Assembly (NCBI GenBank): GCA_002305925.1
Contig: DBRL01000014.1
Span: 98,204-162,203, forward strand
Origin: Candidatus Peregrinibacteria bacterium UBA1369
Lineage (GTDB): Bacteria; Patescibacteriota; Gracilibacteria; UBA1369
DNA: 64,000 bases
Direction: 5' to 3'
A program made the translations under genes and the position numbers. This document shows positions 49,774 to 58,170 of the stretch, piece after piece (the stretch's first letter is position 1; each line of letters begins with the position of its first letter). Below the pieces are notes generated by a model. The model had not been told where the DNA came from. It did no database searches and saw only the letters and a list, made by a program, of their open reading frames with translations.

Positions 49774-49843
49774 AGCTCCGGCCTCTTTTTTTGTCCTTGG
49801 GGGAGCAGGTGTGAAAAATTGTGTTTTTTGCCCGTCTATGTGG

Positions 49844-49849
49844 TAAAAT
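49844..49849 (+). promoter_or_regulatory. -10 element with probable leaderless start
   Basis: TAAAAT ends 6 nt before the ATG at 49856, so the mRNA would begin at or next to the start codon. The -35 is weak (TTGTGT, 19-bp spacer). Confidence 0.4.
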
Positions 49850-49855
49850 TAAAAG

Positions 49856-52375
49856 ATGTCTTTAATGAATGCGCCAATGGTGTTGAGAGTTGATCTAAGC
49901 AGACCGGAAGAGGGGGATATGGGTGTTGATCCGCGCGTAAAGGTGCGTTTTGGCTTCCTGGTTCGTAACTGGACACGTCTGGATAGTCGCGAGATTGACA
50001 GACGATTGAGGGAGAAAGCTTTGGAGGAGTCTCCGGGAGCTTCACTGAACGATTTGATCAAAAAAATGATCAAGGAGGTGGCCTATGGTCAGGCCAGGCT
50101 AAGTTTGAAGGAATTTGAAGATCGTTTCCGTAAAAACAAGTTGGCCGAGGTCATTGCCATGAGGTTTGTAAATTCTTTGTTTGAAATCGATGTCGAACAG
50201 CGTGGCGACGACTCTATGCCCTTTTCCGGCGATGATTTTGTACGCAAGAATGGAGTAAATCCCGAGCAAATTGTCTTGAGAAACGTGACTTTGTTTTTGG
50301 AACGCAACAAACTGACCAGCACTGAAACGCTTTATGAGTTTTTGCGTCAGCAAAAAGTAGACTGGCCGATGGTTGAAATGCACAGGTTGTTTCTGGCCGA
50401 ATATGAAGAGGTCGGATACGATGGTCAGGTCAGGCGGGCCACCCTGAAGGAAAAGGTGGCGAGGAAAATTGATGATAGTTTGGCCAGTATTGCCGCTGAG
50501 GCGTACCGCGAGAAGTTCAATGAGGACAAACGTGGCTTTGTAATGGGGTTTATGATTGGCAGGGTAGTCAGGTATGACCGACAGGCGAAAAAAATGATTT
50601 TTGATCGAAGAGAGTTCAGGGATTTGGTTGCCTATCTTGACTCCATCGGCTATGACATCAGTAATTTTGAAGGTCGTACGCTATATGACTGGCTTTATTA
50701 TGACAGCAGGGAGATGGCCAAGTATATTGAAGAACAGAAAGTCAATTCGGCCAGGATGAATACCCGGGAGAGACTGGTTGAGGTCGGAGTGCTGGAAGAT
50801 GGTAGTGATAGCGACGATGCTGAGCTGTTTTTTAATGAGGATTTTAATGTTAAGGCTTTTCATGATCGCTATATCAAGCCGGAATTATTCAAGTTCTATT
50901 CGAAAAAACTGAAGAAGCTTGGTCGCGTGCGTGAAATTGATTTGCTGCACGGTCTGCACGATGTCGGCAATCTTGGGCGCACCAACTATACGTTGCAATT
51001 GCGCCACTATTTGCGGACTTTGCTTACTGTCCAGAAGAACTCACCCGGACAGTTTTTACAGAAAATAAAAGAAATATTCGGTCTGCAGAAGTCCCCGCTA
51101 CTATCCACAATGTCCAATCAGGATGTACAAAAGCATTTTGAATATTTTCTCGATCAGGCCAAAAGCAAGTTCGAAACGGTTGTTATGGATGCTCTTTCTT
51201 ACAGGAATGATTCAGAGATACATCAGGCTTGCGCATATCCGAAAGAAATTTTGAACTGCAGGGACATCGCTTCATTGATGGAATGGTTTGTCAATCCAGC
51301 CGCTTTCAAAGAACTCTATCCGGCCCATGCTACTTTGCCGGATGAACAGGTGGCTTATATGTGTTCCGCTTTTTTGCGCGAATTTATGAACGTGATGGAA
51401 AAGATGAGCAGTCGTGACTTTGTTGAGGCGGAGCATAGACGAAATCTGCTGGAAGAGGACATGAAAAGATCTTTGCAGATCAAGTATGTTCAGACTTTGG
51501 ATGTTGAATTTCAGATGATTGAGGAAGTCGATGAGAAGGGGAGTTCTTTTACACCCCCGCGTTATGACACTGTGATTAATCCGAGCGGAATCGGTGAATT
51601 CGTCAATGATTACGATTTGCAATTGGCCAAGGAAATTGAGCAGGCCAGATCTGTGGGCAATGGCGTGGTTTTGATTAAGGGTCGCTATTACAGACTGCAT
51701 AATCTGGAATCGAAAAAATTCAAAAAAATTCAGATGAAAATTCCCCGGGTCAGGTTCGATGCGGCCACGGGAACGTACGTCAGAGAAGGATATGTAAATA
51801 CCGTTGCGCTGATTTATTCAGGTGATGACCATTACATACATCTGAAGGGTGCGCTGACGCGCGTGATCAGTCAGGATCGTGGCAAAGAAGTGACTGACGA
51901 ATGCCGTTGGATGCTGTCTTTTGCCGATGCGGCAGGACAGGAAGCCTTTAAATCGTTCTTGTATAGTCGAAATCCCAAGGGGTTGGTAAAAAACGAGGAT
52001 GTCGCAGAGAATCGTTTTATTTCCAATAAACGGAAAAAATCTGTTGTCACGGCCAGTTCAACCAGCACTTTCAAGAAGGGCCAGGAGTTTGTTCATACGA
52101 TGAAGATGTCCTATGTTACCGGAAAAGTAAAGAAGAAGGATGATCATGACAAATGGGTGGAATTTTTGCAGACGGAGCAGATGATGCTGGAAACTCAGTG
52201 TCAGAAATTGCGTGAGTTGCTGATTACCAACTTGTCAAAGTATTCTATCTCCTCGCATGACGTTTATCGGGCTCAAAGAGCCTGGCCGCTACTGTTCAGT
52301 TACTATTTTCCGCCGGAGATTTTTGGTGACAAATACAAGTTTTTTCAGGATCAGGGGTTTCAGGTGCCGAAATGA
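49856..52375 (+). CDS. Large cytoplasmic protein of unknown function
   Basis: 839 residues with no signal peptide and no membrane helix. Mostly alpha-helical, rich in Arg, Lys, Glu, Asp and aromatic residues. No Walker, zinc or protease motif was found. A beta-containing region at about 560-660 (GNGVVLIKGRYYRLHN, then GYVNTVALIYSGDDHYIHLKG) interrupts the helices. The C-terminus has LQTEQMMLETQCQKLRELL. It is divergent from the surface operon (shared 142-bp control region) and is followed by a secreted TSP3 protein. It could be a scaffold or regulator for the surface system, but only the position suggests this. Confidence 0.75.
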   Translation: MSLMNAPMVLRVDLSRPEEGDMGVDPRVKVRFGFLVRNWTRLDSREIDRRLREKALEESPGASLNDLIKKMIKEVAYGQARLSLKEFEDRFRKNKLAEVIAMRFVNSLFEIDVEQRGDDSMPFSGDDFVRKNGVNPEQIVLRNVTLFLERNKLTSTETLYEFLRQQKVDWPMVEMHRLFLAEYEEVGYDGQVRRATLKEKVARKIDDSLASIAAEAYREKFNEDKRGFVMGFMIGRVVRYDRQAKKMIFDRREFRDLVAYLDSIGYDISNFEGRTLYDWLYYDSREMAKYIEEQKVNSARMNTRERLVEVGVLEDGSDSDDAELFFNEDFNVKAFHDRYIKPELFKFYSKKLKKLGRVREIDLLHGLHDVGNLGRTNYTLQLRHYLRTLLTVQKNSPGQFLQKIKEIFGLQKSPLLSTMSNQDVQKHFEYFLDQAKSKFETVVMDALSYRNDSEIHQACAYPKEILNCRDIASLMEWFVNPAAFKELYPAHATLPDEQVAYMCSAFLREFMNVMEKMSSRDFVEAEHRRNLLEEDMKRSLQIKYVQTLDVEFQMIEEVDEKGSSFTPPRYDTVINPSGIGEFVNDYDLQLAKEIEQARSVGNGVVLIKGRYYRLHNLESKKFKKIQMKIPRVRFDAATGTYVREGYVNTVALIYSGDDHYIHLKGALTRVISQDRGKEVTDECRWMLSFADAAGQEAFKSFLYSRNPKGLVKNEDVAENRFISNKRKKSVVTASSTSTFKKGQEFVHTMKMSYVTGKVKKKDDHDKWVEFLQTEQMMLETQCQKLRELLITNLSKYSISSHDVYRAQRAWPLLFSYYFPPEIFGDKYKFFQDQGFQVPK

Positions 52376-52386
52376 TGATTAAATAT

Positions 52387-52414
52387 TTGTGACTTGGCGC
52401 CGCTGTGCTAAAAT
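52387..52414 (+). promoter_or_regulatory. Promoter of TSP3 surface protein gene
   Basis: TTGTGA (52387-52392), 16 bp and TAAAAT (52409-52414), with a TGTGC upstream of the -10. The leader to the ATG at 52455 is about 34 nt. Confidence 0.45.
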
Positions 52415-52454
52415 ATGGTCAAAATAAAAAATACAGCCCATAAAGCCCAGTTCC

Positions 52455-55400
52455 ATGAAGATTTTTAGTTTAATGCATGCTCGATTTTCCGCCCGGGTAC
52501 TGGCGGCTTTTCTCTTGGTTGGCATGATGGCTCCGGTGATAGTTTTGCATGCGCAAAGTGAGTCGTCTGCTATTACTGAATTGGGAATGGAACTGCGTCT
52601 GTTGCCTTCAAGGGTGGTTGTTACACCGGCCAATGTGACTGTGGAAGAGGGGTCGGGAAATGTCCAGTTTACGGCAATGGCGTATTATGAGTATGGTGAT
52701 CCTTTGGTAGAGGCCCAGCCGCCGATAGATTTAAGTGGCGATCCCAATGTTCTTTGGGTTTCTACTTCTCCGAGTGTGGCATTGGTTCAGTCTACGACAG
52801 GACTGGTTACTCCGGTTAGTGATTTGAATCAGGGCAGTGCCGGTTCTTACATCAGAGCTTTGTATCCAAACACCTGTGATCCTTCTGATCCCAGCCAGGC
52901 ATATTGCTGGGGGAGTGGTTTGATTACGGTGACCGGCGAAGTTGTCTCTCCGCCCGGAGGAAGCTTGGGAGGTGGTGGCGCGGGAGGCGGGACAGGTGGG
53001 ACTGGGGGAGACAGTGGTACGGGTACCGACACAGGTGCTGAAACTGATACCGGCACCGGGACTGATACCGGGACTGAAACCGGGACTGAAACTGATACCG
53101 GCACCGGGGCTGACACAGATACGGACACGGGTACATCGGATACAGGCACTCAACCTGGAACGGGCACCGATACAGGTACCGTTACTGAGACTGGCACGGG
53201 CGGTATTCAGCTACCGGAAGATTATTTGCCGGAGGAAAACCAGTTCATATCAGATGAGTCATATTTACCGCTTGATTTTCCCATATCGGAAAGGCAGGTG
53301 CGTCCATTGAGCGAAGTTTTTGCGCCGCATGAATTAACCTTGAAGGAAGGAGAAATTGGTATAACCAGAGCGGCGATTGTTGCGCGTATTGCCGAGAAGA
53401 TGAATTTTTTGCAGATGCGTAGTGACCTGCTCGATAAATGTTATGCCGATCTGGAAAACTGTACCGCAGTTTTTCGAATGTTTAGTCTCTATAATGGTAT
53501 AAAGCTCGATCCCGACAATCTCGTCCTTTTCCCCGACACCACCGGTTTGCCGGAGGAAGATGTGATCAATAAAATGGCTTTGCTCGGAATTATTCAGGGG
53601 TACTACGGAATTGAACAAAGCCCATTTTTGCCTCAGAAGCCTATTTTGAGGATTGAGGCGCTGAAGGTGCTGGTGACGATTTTGGATTCGCTGCAAAAAG
53701 CCCAGCCAAATTATGAGCAGTCGGATTTTGCCTTTAGTACATTGTTTTATCGTGAAGTTTATGCCGCCAGTCTCCTGGCAACAATGGAGCGTCAGCGAAC
53801 AGCATATCAGCCGATGCTGTGGCCACGGGCTTTCTTGCCGGGTTTGCGGCTGGCCCATGCCCTGACCGAGGAAGCATGGCAGCTGATCAAAGAGCAGAAA
53901 ACACCTTTTACTGATATACGTCCCGATATCAATGACCGTCACTGGTATTACCCGATTGTGGTTAGCAAAATTTGCGCGCCAGGTTTGTTTCAATGTGCCG
54001 AGGGGGCACAATTAGAGCCGGATAAGAGTCCTGCGCCGGAGCAGGTAGATCAGTATATTTCTGTCTTCAATAATTTCATAGCAGCAAATAATCTGGATCA
54101 GGACGTGACCAGCGATCATGATGAGGATGGCATTCTCAATATCGATGAGAATTCGGTTTATTTGACCAACCCATTGTTGCCCGATACCGATGAGGATGAG
54201 CTGAATGATGGTGCGGAAGTGAAAGTACACAGGACCAATCCAATATTGCGCGATACCGATGAGGACGGTCTATCTGATGGTGTTGAAGTAAATGAACACA
54301 AGACCGATCCAGTGCTCTATGACACGGATGGCGATGGGTTTAGCGATGGTGTAGAGATTGCCGAAGGTAGCGATCCGTTACGGCCGGAATCGGTGCCTGC
54401 GGACAAGAACGCTAATCGTATTTCTGACGTATGGGAGACAAAATACAACATTATTGTCCTTGATGGCTCACAGGACAGTGATGGTGACGGGATATCGGAT
54501 CTGCTGGAATATCAATATGGTACCAATCCCACGCGTATTGACAGTGATATGGATGGATTCACCGATGCCGAAGAAATTCTGGAATTGAAAACCAATCCCA
54601 ATGACGTCGCCGACCCGGGTGACCCGGAGAATCTGCCTGTTTTGATCAATAATTTCCAATATGGACAGGTGGTTGCCGATGCTTCGCCGTTGATCAGGGG
54701 GGTCGGACCGGCCAGTTTGGGCAACAATCAGGTGAAAATCCAGATACTGCTGCGTAATGAGTTTGGGGCGGAGGTGATTCTCGGTGAAACGCTGACAGAT
54801 GCGCGCGGAAGATTTGTGATGATTCCCGATATTGCCATCAAGAATGGCACCTATTTCTTATTGGCCAGGGCGATTAATAAAGGTCAGGTTAAGACTTCTT
54901 TACCGGTAAAGATTATTATTGATAACACTCTGGAAGTGGTTGCAGCCAAACCCGAGCGATTGGAGGACGTGCCGATCACCGAAGAGGTGCTGCTGAAGAA
55001 CCTTGTTTTGGCGGTGGATTCTGTCGATGGTAGGCCAGTACTCTATGGGACACTGTCGGAGTTTGGTAGTCGTGTCAATGTGACCTGGCAGAGTTTGGTG
55101 GTTTCCTCGGCACTGATTGCCGATACTACCGACGGCAGCTTTAGTATGAAGGCTCCCAAATTGGAGCCCGGGAAACACGTGGTTTATGTACAGTCGGTTC
55201 GCAAGAAAGACAATGCCGTCGGAAAAACATTGAAAATTGAGTTTGAATTAAAGATGATTGGAGCTCCGAAATCGTCGGCTCCTGGACCCGAAATGCAGGG
55301 TGCACTCGGCAGCGTGGCTGCCGGCGTGGCCAAATTTGTCAGTGAACAATCCTGGCCTTTCTGGATTGGAATTGTCGTGGTGGTGGTCTTGGCGGCCGGT

Positions 55401-55472
55401 GGAGGGTATCTGTATTTCGGAGGCAAGCGTGTCAAGGACGAGGAAGATGAAAACAAATCCGACAAGACTTGA
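52455..55472 (+). CDS. Surface protein with Big2-like, SLH-like and TSP3 calcium repeats
   Basis: 1005 residues. Signal peptide (about 8-33), an Ig-like/Big2-type domain (45-155, VTVEEGSGNVQFTAMAYYEY, then WVSTSPSVALV), a Gly/Thr/Asp linker of (T-D-T-G)-type repeats (165-255), a ~280-residue helical region with SLH-like stretches (VINKMALLGIIQGYYG, RIEALKVLVTIL, FTDIRPDINDRHWYYP), then six TSP3-type calcium-binding repeats (about 555-715; DTDEDGLSDGVEV, DTDGDGFSDGVEI). Two Ig-like domains and a C-terminal membrane helix (WPFWIGIVVVVVLAAGGGYLY) with an acidic tail follow. Likely a calcium-stabilised rod projecting through the wall. Confidence 0.8.
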   Translation: MKIFSLMHARFSARVLAAFLLVGMMAPVIVLHAQSESSAITELGMELRLLPSRVVVTPANVTVEEGSGNVQFTAMAYYEYGDPLVEAQPPIDLSGDPNVLWVSTSPSVALVQSTTGLVTPVSDLNQGSAGSYIRALYPNTCDPSDPSQAYCWGSGLITVTGEVVSPPGGSLGGGGAGGGTGGTGGDSGTGTDTGAETDTGTGTDTGTETGTETDTGTGADTDTDTGTSDTGTQPGTGTDTGTVTETGTGGIQLPEDYLPEENQFISDESYLPLDFPISERQVRPLSEVFAPHELTLKEGEIGITRAAIVARIAEKMNFLQMRSDLLDKCYADLENCTAVFRMFSLYNGIKLDPDNLVLFPDTTGLPEEDVINKMALLGIIQGYYGIEQSPFLPQKPILRIEALKVLVTILDSLQKAQPNYEQSDFAFSTLFYREVYAASLLATMERQRTAYQPMLWPRAFLPGLRLAHALTEEAWQLIKEQKTPFTDIRPDINDRHWYYPIVVSKICAPGLFQCAEGAQLEPDKSPAPEQVDQYISVFNNFIAANNLDQDVTSDHDEDGILNIDENSVYLTNPLLPDTDEDELNDGAEVKVHRTNPILRDTDEDGLSDGVEVNEHKTDPVLYDTDGDGFSDGVEIAEGSDPLRPESVPADKNANRISDVWETKYNIIVLDGSQDSDGDGISDLLEYQYGTNPTRIDSDMDGFTDAEEILELKTNPNDVADPGDPENLPVLINNFQYGQVVADASPLIRGVGPASLGNNQVKIQILLRNEFGAEVILGETLTDARGRFVMIPDIAIKNGTYFLLARAINKGQVKTSLPVKIIIDNTLEVVAAKPERLEDVPITEEVLLKNLVLAVDSVDGRPVLYGTLSEFGSRVNVTWQSLVVSSALIADTTDGSFSMKAPKLEPGKHVVYVQSVRKKDNAVGKTLKIEFELKMIGAPKSSAPGPEMQGALGSVAAGVAKFVSEQSWPFWIGIVVVVVLAAGGGYLYFGGKRVKDEEDENKSDKT
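53010..53200 (+). repeat. Minisatellite coding Thr-Asp-Thr-Gly linker
   Basis: Tandem degenerate units of GGNACNGATACC/GGGACTGAAACC type, all in frame (multiples of 6 nt), encode the TDTG/TETG linker. Likely length-variable by slippage. Confidence 0.65.
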
Positions 55473-55486
55473 CGATGGATGGTCGT

Positions 55487-55828
55487 TTAGCTCCAAAAGC
55501 GCAGTGAAAAGTTGACCAGCTGAAAGAGCAGGGCAATGTTGAATTGTATGTGCAGCATCAAAAACAGAGAGGGGATGCGGCGATCCGTCAGGGCCAGCAG
55601 CAGCCAGGCCGAGATCAGTATAGCCAGGCTGGTGCTGACGTTGTGAAAAGGCCAAAAAGCGATGATGGCCAGACTGAACGTAAAGATGCTGCTGCGCAGC
55701 AGTCTGGTTTGCCAGTTGGGTTGTTTGATATCCCAGAGGGCAAAAGTCTGTTCGAGGTGTCTGCCCAGGTTGCAGAGCGGTTGGGGCAGTTTTGCCGGCG
55801 GCGGTCTGTGGGAGTGCTGGGTGGACAT
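55487..55828 (-). CDS. Small membrane protein, unknown
   Basis: 113 residues with a basic, Pro-rich cytoplasmic N-terminus and about three membrane helices (LRSSIFTFSLAIIAFWPF, LAILISAWLLLAL, FLMLHIQFNIALLFQLV). The stop is convergent with, and 14 nt from, the TSP3 gene. It starts 12 nt after the Kef-type antiporter and is probably co-transcribed with it. No family recognised. Confidence 0.6.
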   Translation of the reverse strand: MSTQHSHRPPPAKLPQPLCNLGRHLEQTFALWDIKQPNWQTRLLRSSIFTFSLAIIAFWPFHNVSTSLAILISAWLLLALTDRRIPSLFLMLHIQFNIALLFQLVNFSLRFWS

Positions 55829-55840
55829 GATTGGCGAGAA

Positions 55841-57547
55841 TTAGAGCAACGGTTTTTTGCTGAGACCTTTTCTGATCAGCAGTTTACTGATTTGACGGTT
55901 TTTTTCCAGAACGAATTTGTCCAGATCAAAGCCGAATTCGGCGATCAGGCTGGAGGTGTGATGTCCGCCAATGTGGAAAGGCATGATGACGTAGTCGGCT
56001 CCCTGTTCGTAGAGACGCAGGGCTTCGTCTATCTGATGGGCCAGTACGATGATGATGGCTTTTGAGCGGGCGTGTTTTACCGTGTTGATGAGAATAAGGT
56101 TGGTATGGACATCCTTGATGGTAGAGATAACCATTTGGGTTTTGGCCAGGTTGATTTCCTCAAAGGTGTCTGGGTTGCTGATGTCGGCATAGAGGCAGTC
56201 GATGTCCTGTTTTTTCAGGGTTTGAATCATCTGTGGATCGTAGTCGATGACAAAGAAATCCGAGCCGAGCAGACGAAAAGCTTCGGCCAGCGGCACTCCC
56301 ATTTTGGCGTAGCCAATAAGTATTATTTTGTGTTCGTCCTGTTCGAAGTGACTGCTCTGGTCGATCTTTTTTCCTTTTTTTTCAAATACTTTCAACCATG
56401 GTGAGAGCCGGTCGAAAATTCGATCGGAGTACATGATGAAATAGGTTGAGCCGGCCATGGTAATGAGAGCGATCATCGTCAGCACCGGAATAATTTCTTG
56501 TGGTATGTGGCCGACTTTGATGCCCAGGGTGGCCAGAATCAGAGAGAATTCACTAATCTGCGCCACAGTCAGACCGGCCATGAAAGATGTTTTTCTGGTG
56601 TAGCCCAGACGTCCCATAACCGTAAGTACAATCAGAGGGTTGCCAATTAATACGAGTGCCGAGGAGACCAGGATCAGTCCCAATTGTCTGCTGATGTCCG
56701 CCAGAATCATCTGTGAGCCAAGCAGAACAAAGAAAATCATGATAAAGAAATCACGCAGCGGTTTCATTTTTGCAGAAATCTCATGTTTGTAAGGAGAAAC
56801 CGACAGGGTGACACCGGCCAGCAAAGCCCCGATTTCCAGCGAGAAGCCGAGCAGGGCGAAGATGCCGGCCAGGGAGATGCACCAGGTTATGGAGAAGAGC
56901 AGGAGCATTTCCTGAGAACGGGCCATTTTATTACCGATCCAGGGCAGCGCTTTGACGCTGGCCAGATAGAGGAACCCACCAAGCAGAAGGCTTTTGACCA
57001 GCAGGGCGGTGAGAGTGGAAGCCAAGTCAGATCCTCCCGCGCTGGCCGAGACAAACATCAGAATCAACATGGCAACCAGATCCTGGGTAATCAAAAAACC
57101 GACAGAAATTCTGCCATAGAGAGTTTCAAGGGCGTTTTTGTCCGAGAGCAGCTTCATGATGATGATGGTCGAGCTGAAGCTGAGACCAAGCGCCAGATAG
57201 AGAGAGTAGAGAGGTGTGAGACCAAATAATTGGCCCAACAGGAGGGCAAAAAGAGTGGTCAGGGCCACCTGTGCCAGGCCCGTGACAATGGCCGGTTTGC
57301 CGACCTCGCGAATGTTGCGGGGATTAAGGCCCAGGCCGACCATGAAAAGCAGAAAACTGATGCCAATCTGTGAATAGGTGGCGAAACCATCATGATGGCC
57401 GAGCATACCAAGCAGGTTCGGACTGAGGACGATTCCCGAGACGATATAACCGATGATGATCGGTTGGCGTAGCATCCTGAAGATACTGCAGATGATTAGG
57501 GTAGTCAGAATAACTATGCCGAGTTCTATAAACGCCTGTTCGTGCAT
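55841..57547 (-). CDS. Kef-type K+(or Na+)/H+ antiporter with TrkA-N domain
   Basis: 568 residues from the ATG at 57547; a start 6 codons earlier lies within the inverted repeat and is unlikely. The N-terminal ~385 residues have 12 or so helices of the CPA2 family (IIGYIVSGIVLSPNLLG, SFSSTIIIMKLLSDKNAL, GALLAGVTLS). The C-terminal domain is a TrkA-N Rossmann fold (IILIGYAKMGVPLAEAF, then FFVIDYDPQMIQTLKKQ, DCLYADISNPDTFEEI) for NAD(H) gating; the last G of the dinucleotide motif is present. No TrkA-C domain is seen. It exchanges monovalent cations for protons at the membrane. A palindrome lies at its promoter. Confidence 0.88.
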   Translation of the reverse strand: MHEQAFIELGIVILTTLIICSIFRMLRQPIIIGYIVSGIVLSPNLLGMLGHHDGFATYSQIGISFLLFMVGLGLNPRNIREVGKPAIVTGLAQVALTTLFALLLGQLFGLTPLYSLYLALGLSFSSTIIIMKLLSDKNALETLYGRISVGFLITQDLVAMLILMFVSASAGGSDLASTLTALLVKSLLLGGFLYLASVKALPWIGNKMARSQEMLLLFSITWCISLAGIFALLGFSLEIGALLAGVTLSVSPYKHEISAKMKPLRDFFIMIFFVLLGSQMILADISRQLGLILVSSALVLIGNPLIVLTVMGRLGYTRKTSFMAGLTVAQISEFSLILATLGIKVGHIPQEIIPVLTMIALITMAGSTYFIMYSDRIFDRLSPWLKVFEKKGKKIDQSSHFEQDEHKIILIGYAKMGVPLAEAFRLLGSDFFVIDYDPQMIQTLKKQDIDCLYADISNPDTFEEINLAKTQMVISTIKDVHTNLILINTVKHARSKAIIIVLAHQIDEALRLYEQGADYVIMPFHIGGHHTSSLIAEFGFDLDKFVLEKNRQISKLLIRKGLSKKPLL

Positions 57548-57550
57548 GTT

Positions 57551-57580
57551 TTGTGTTAATATCAAGTTATTTTAACACAA
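57551..57580 (-). promoter_or_regulatory. Inverted repeat upstream of antiporter gene (candidate operator)
   Basis: TTGTGTTAA (57551-57559) and TTAACACAA (57572-57580) form a perfect 9-bp inverted repeat with a 12-bp AT-rich spacer. Half-site centres are 21 bp apart (two DNA turns), as for a dimeric repressor. It begins 3 bp before the start codon. Confidence 0.5.
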
Positions 57581-57603
57581 GACGCCCGGGTTTGTAAGGT
57601 TTG

Positions 57604-58170
57604 CTATGGCAGACTGTTGAGGACTGTTTTCATGGATTCACGGTCGTGGATGGAAAAAGGTATGATACGATGGTGTGGGAGTTGTTGTGAAATTCCTGCC
57701 AGCAGGGCTTTCTTTTGTGAAGAGGTGAGTTTGTCTATCTTTGAGGTGATGACTGTGGTGGGTATATTGCGGCTGCTCAGAAAACCCGCCATTTCCAGGT
57801 CGTTGTCAGTCGGTCCCAGTCGCGAGTCGACCAGCAGGAAGACCTGTTGCAAACGTAATTTGGGTAGAGTCAGGAACCAGAAGATTAGCTCTTCCAGTTT
57901 TTTGCGTTCACCACGGCTCATCTTGGCATAGCCATAGCCAGGCAGATCGGCGAAAATCAGGCTTTGATTAATCAAAAATAGATTTATTTTGCGGGTGACG
58001 CCGGGGGTGGAGCCGGATCGGCAGAGGGCTTTTTTACCGGTGATGGCATTGATAAAACTGGATTTGCCTACGTTGGAACGGCCGATGAAGGCAATGATTG
58101 GCGGGTGGTCTTCGGGCAGAGTTGTCCCGGGGACGAGAGCTTTCCAATATTCGGCCTGTGTGATTTTCAT
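57604..58170 (-). CDS. engB: Ribosome biogenesis GTPase EngB/YsxC
   Basis: 188 residues. All G-motifs of the TrmE-Era-EngA-EngB-septin group are present: G1 GRSNVGKSS (30-38), G2 region STPGVT with the Thr, G3 DLPGYGYAK (75-83) and G4 TSKID (141-145). DLPGYG is diagnostic for EngB, which acts in late assembly of the large ribosomal subunit. Start ATG overlaps the stop of the phosphoesterase gene by 4 nt. Length is normal for the family (about 190-200). Confidence 0.95.
   Translation of the reverse strand: MKITQAEYWKALVPGTTLPEDHPPIIAFIGRSNVGKSSFINAITGKKALCRSGSTPGVTRKINLFLINQSLIFADLPGYGYAKMSRGERKKLEELIFWFLTLPKLRLQQVFLLVDSRLGPTDNDLEMAGFLSSRNIPTTVITSKIDKLTSSQKKALLAGISQQLPHHRIIPFSIHDRESMKTVLNSLP

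Noticed and set aside
53010..53200. CRISPR-like tandem repeats
   Set aside because: Units are 6-12 nt, in frame, and encode a Thr-Asp-Thr-Gly linker; there are no unique spacers or cas genes.
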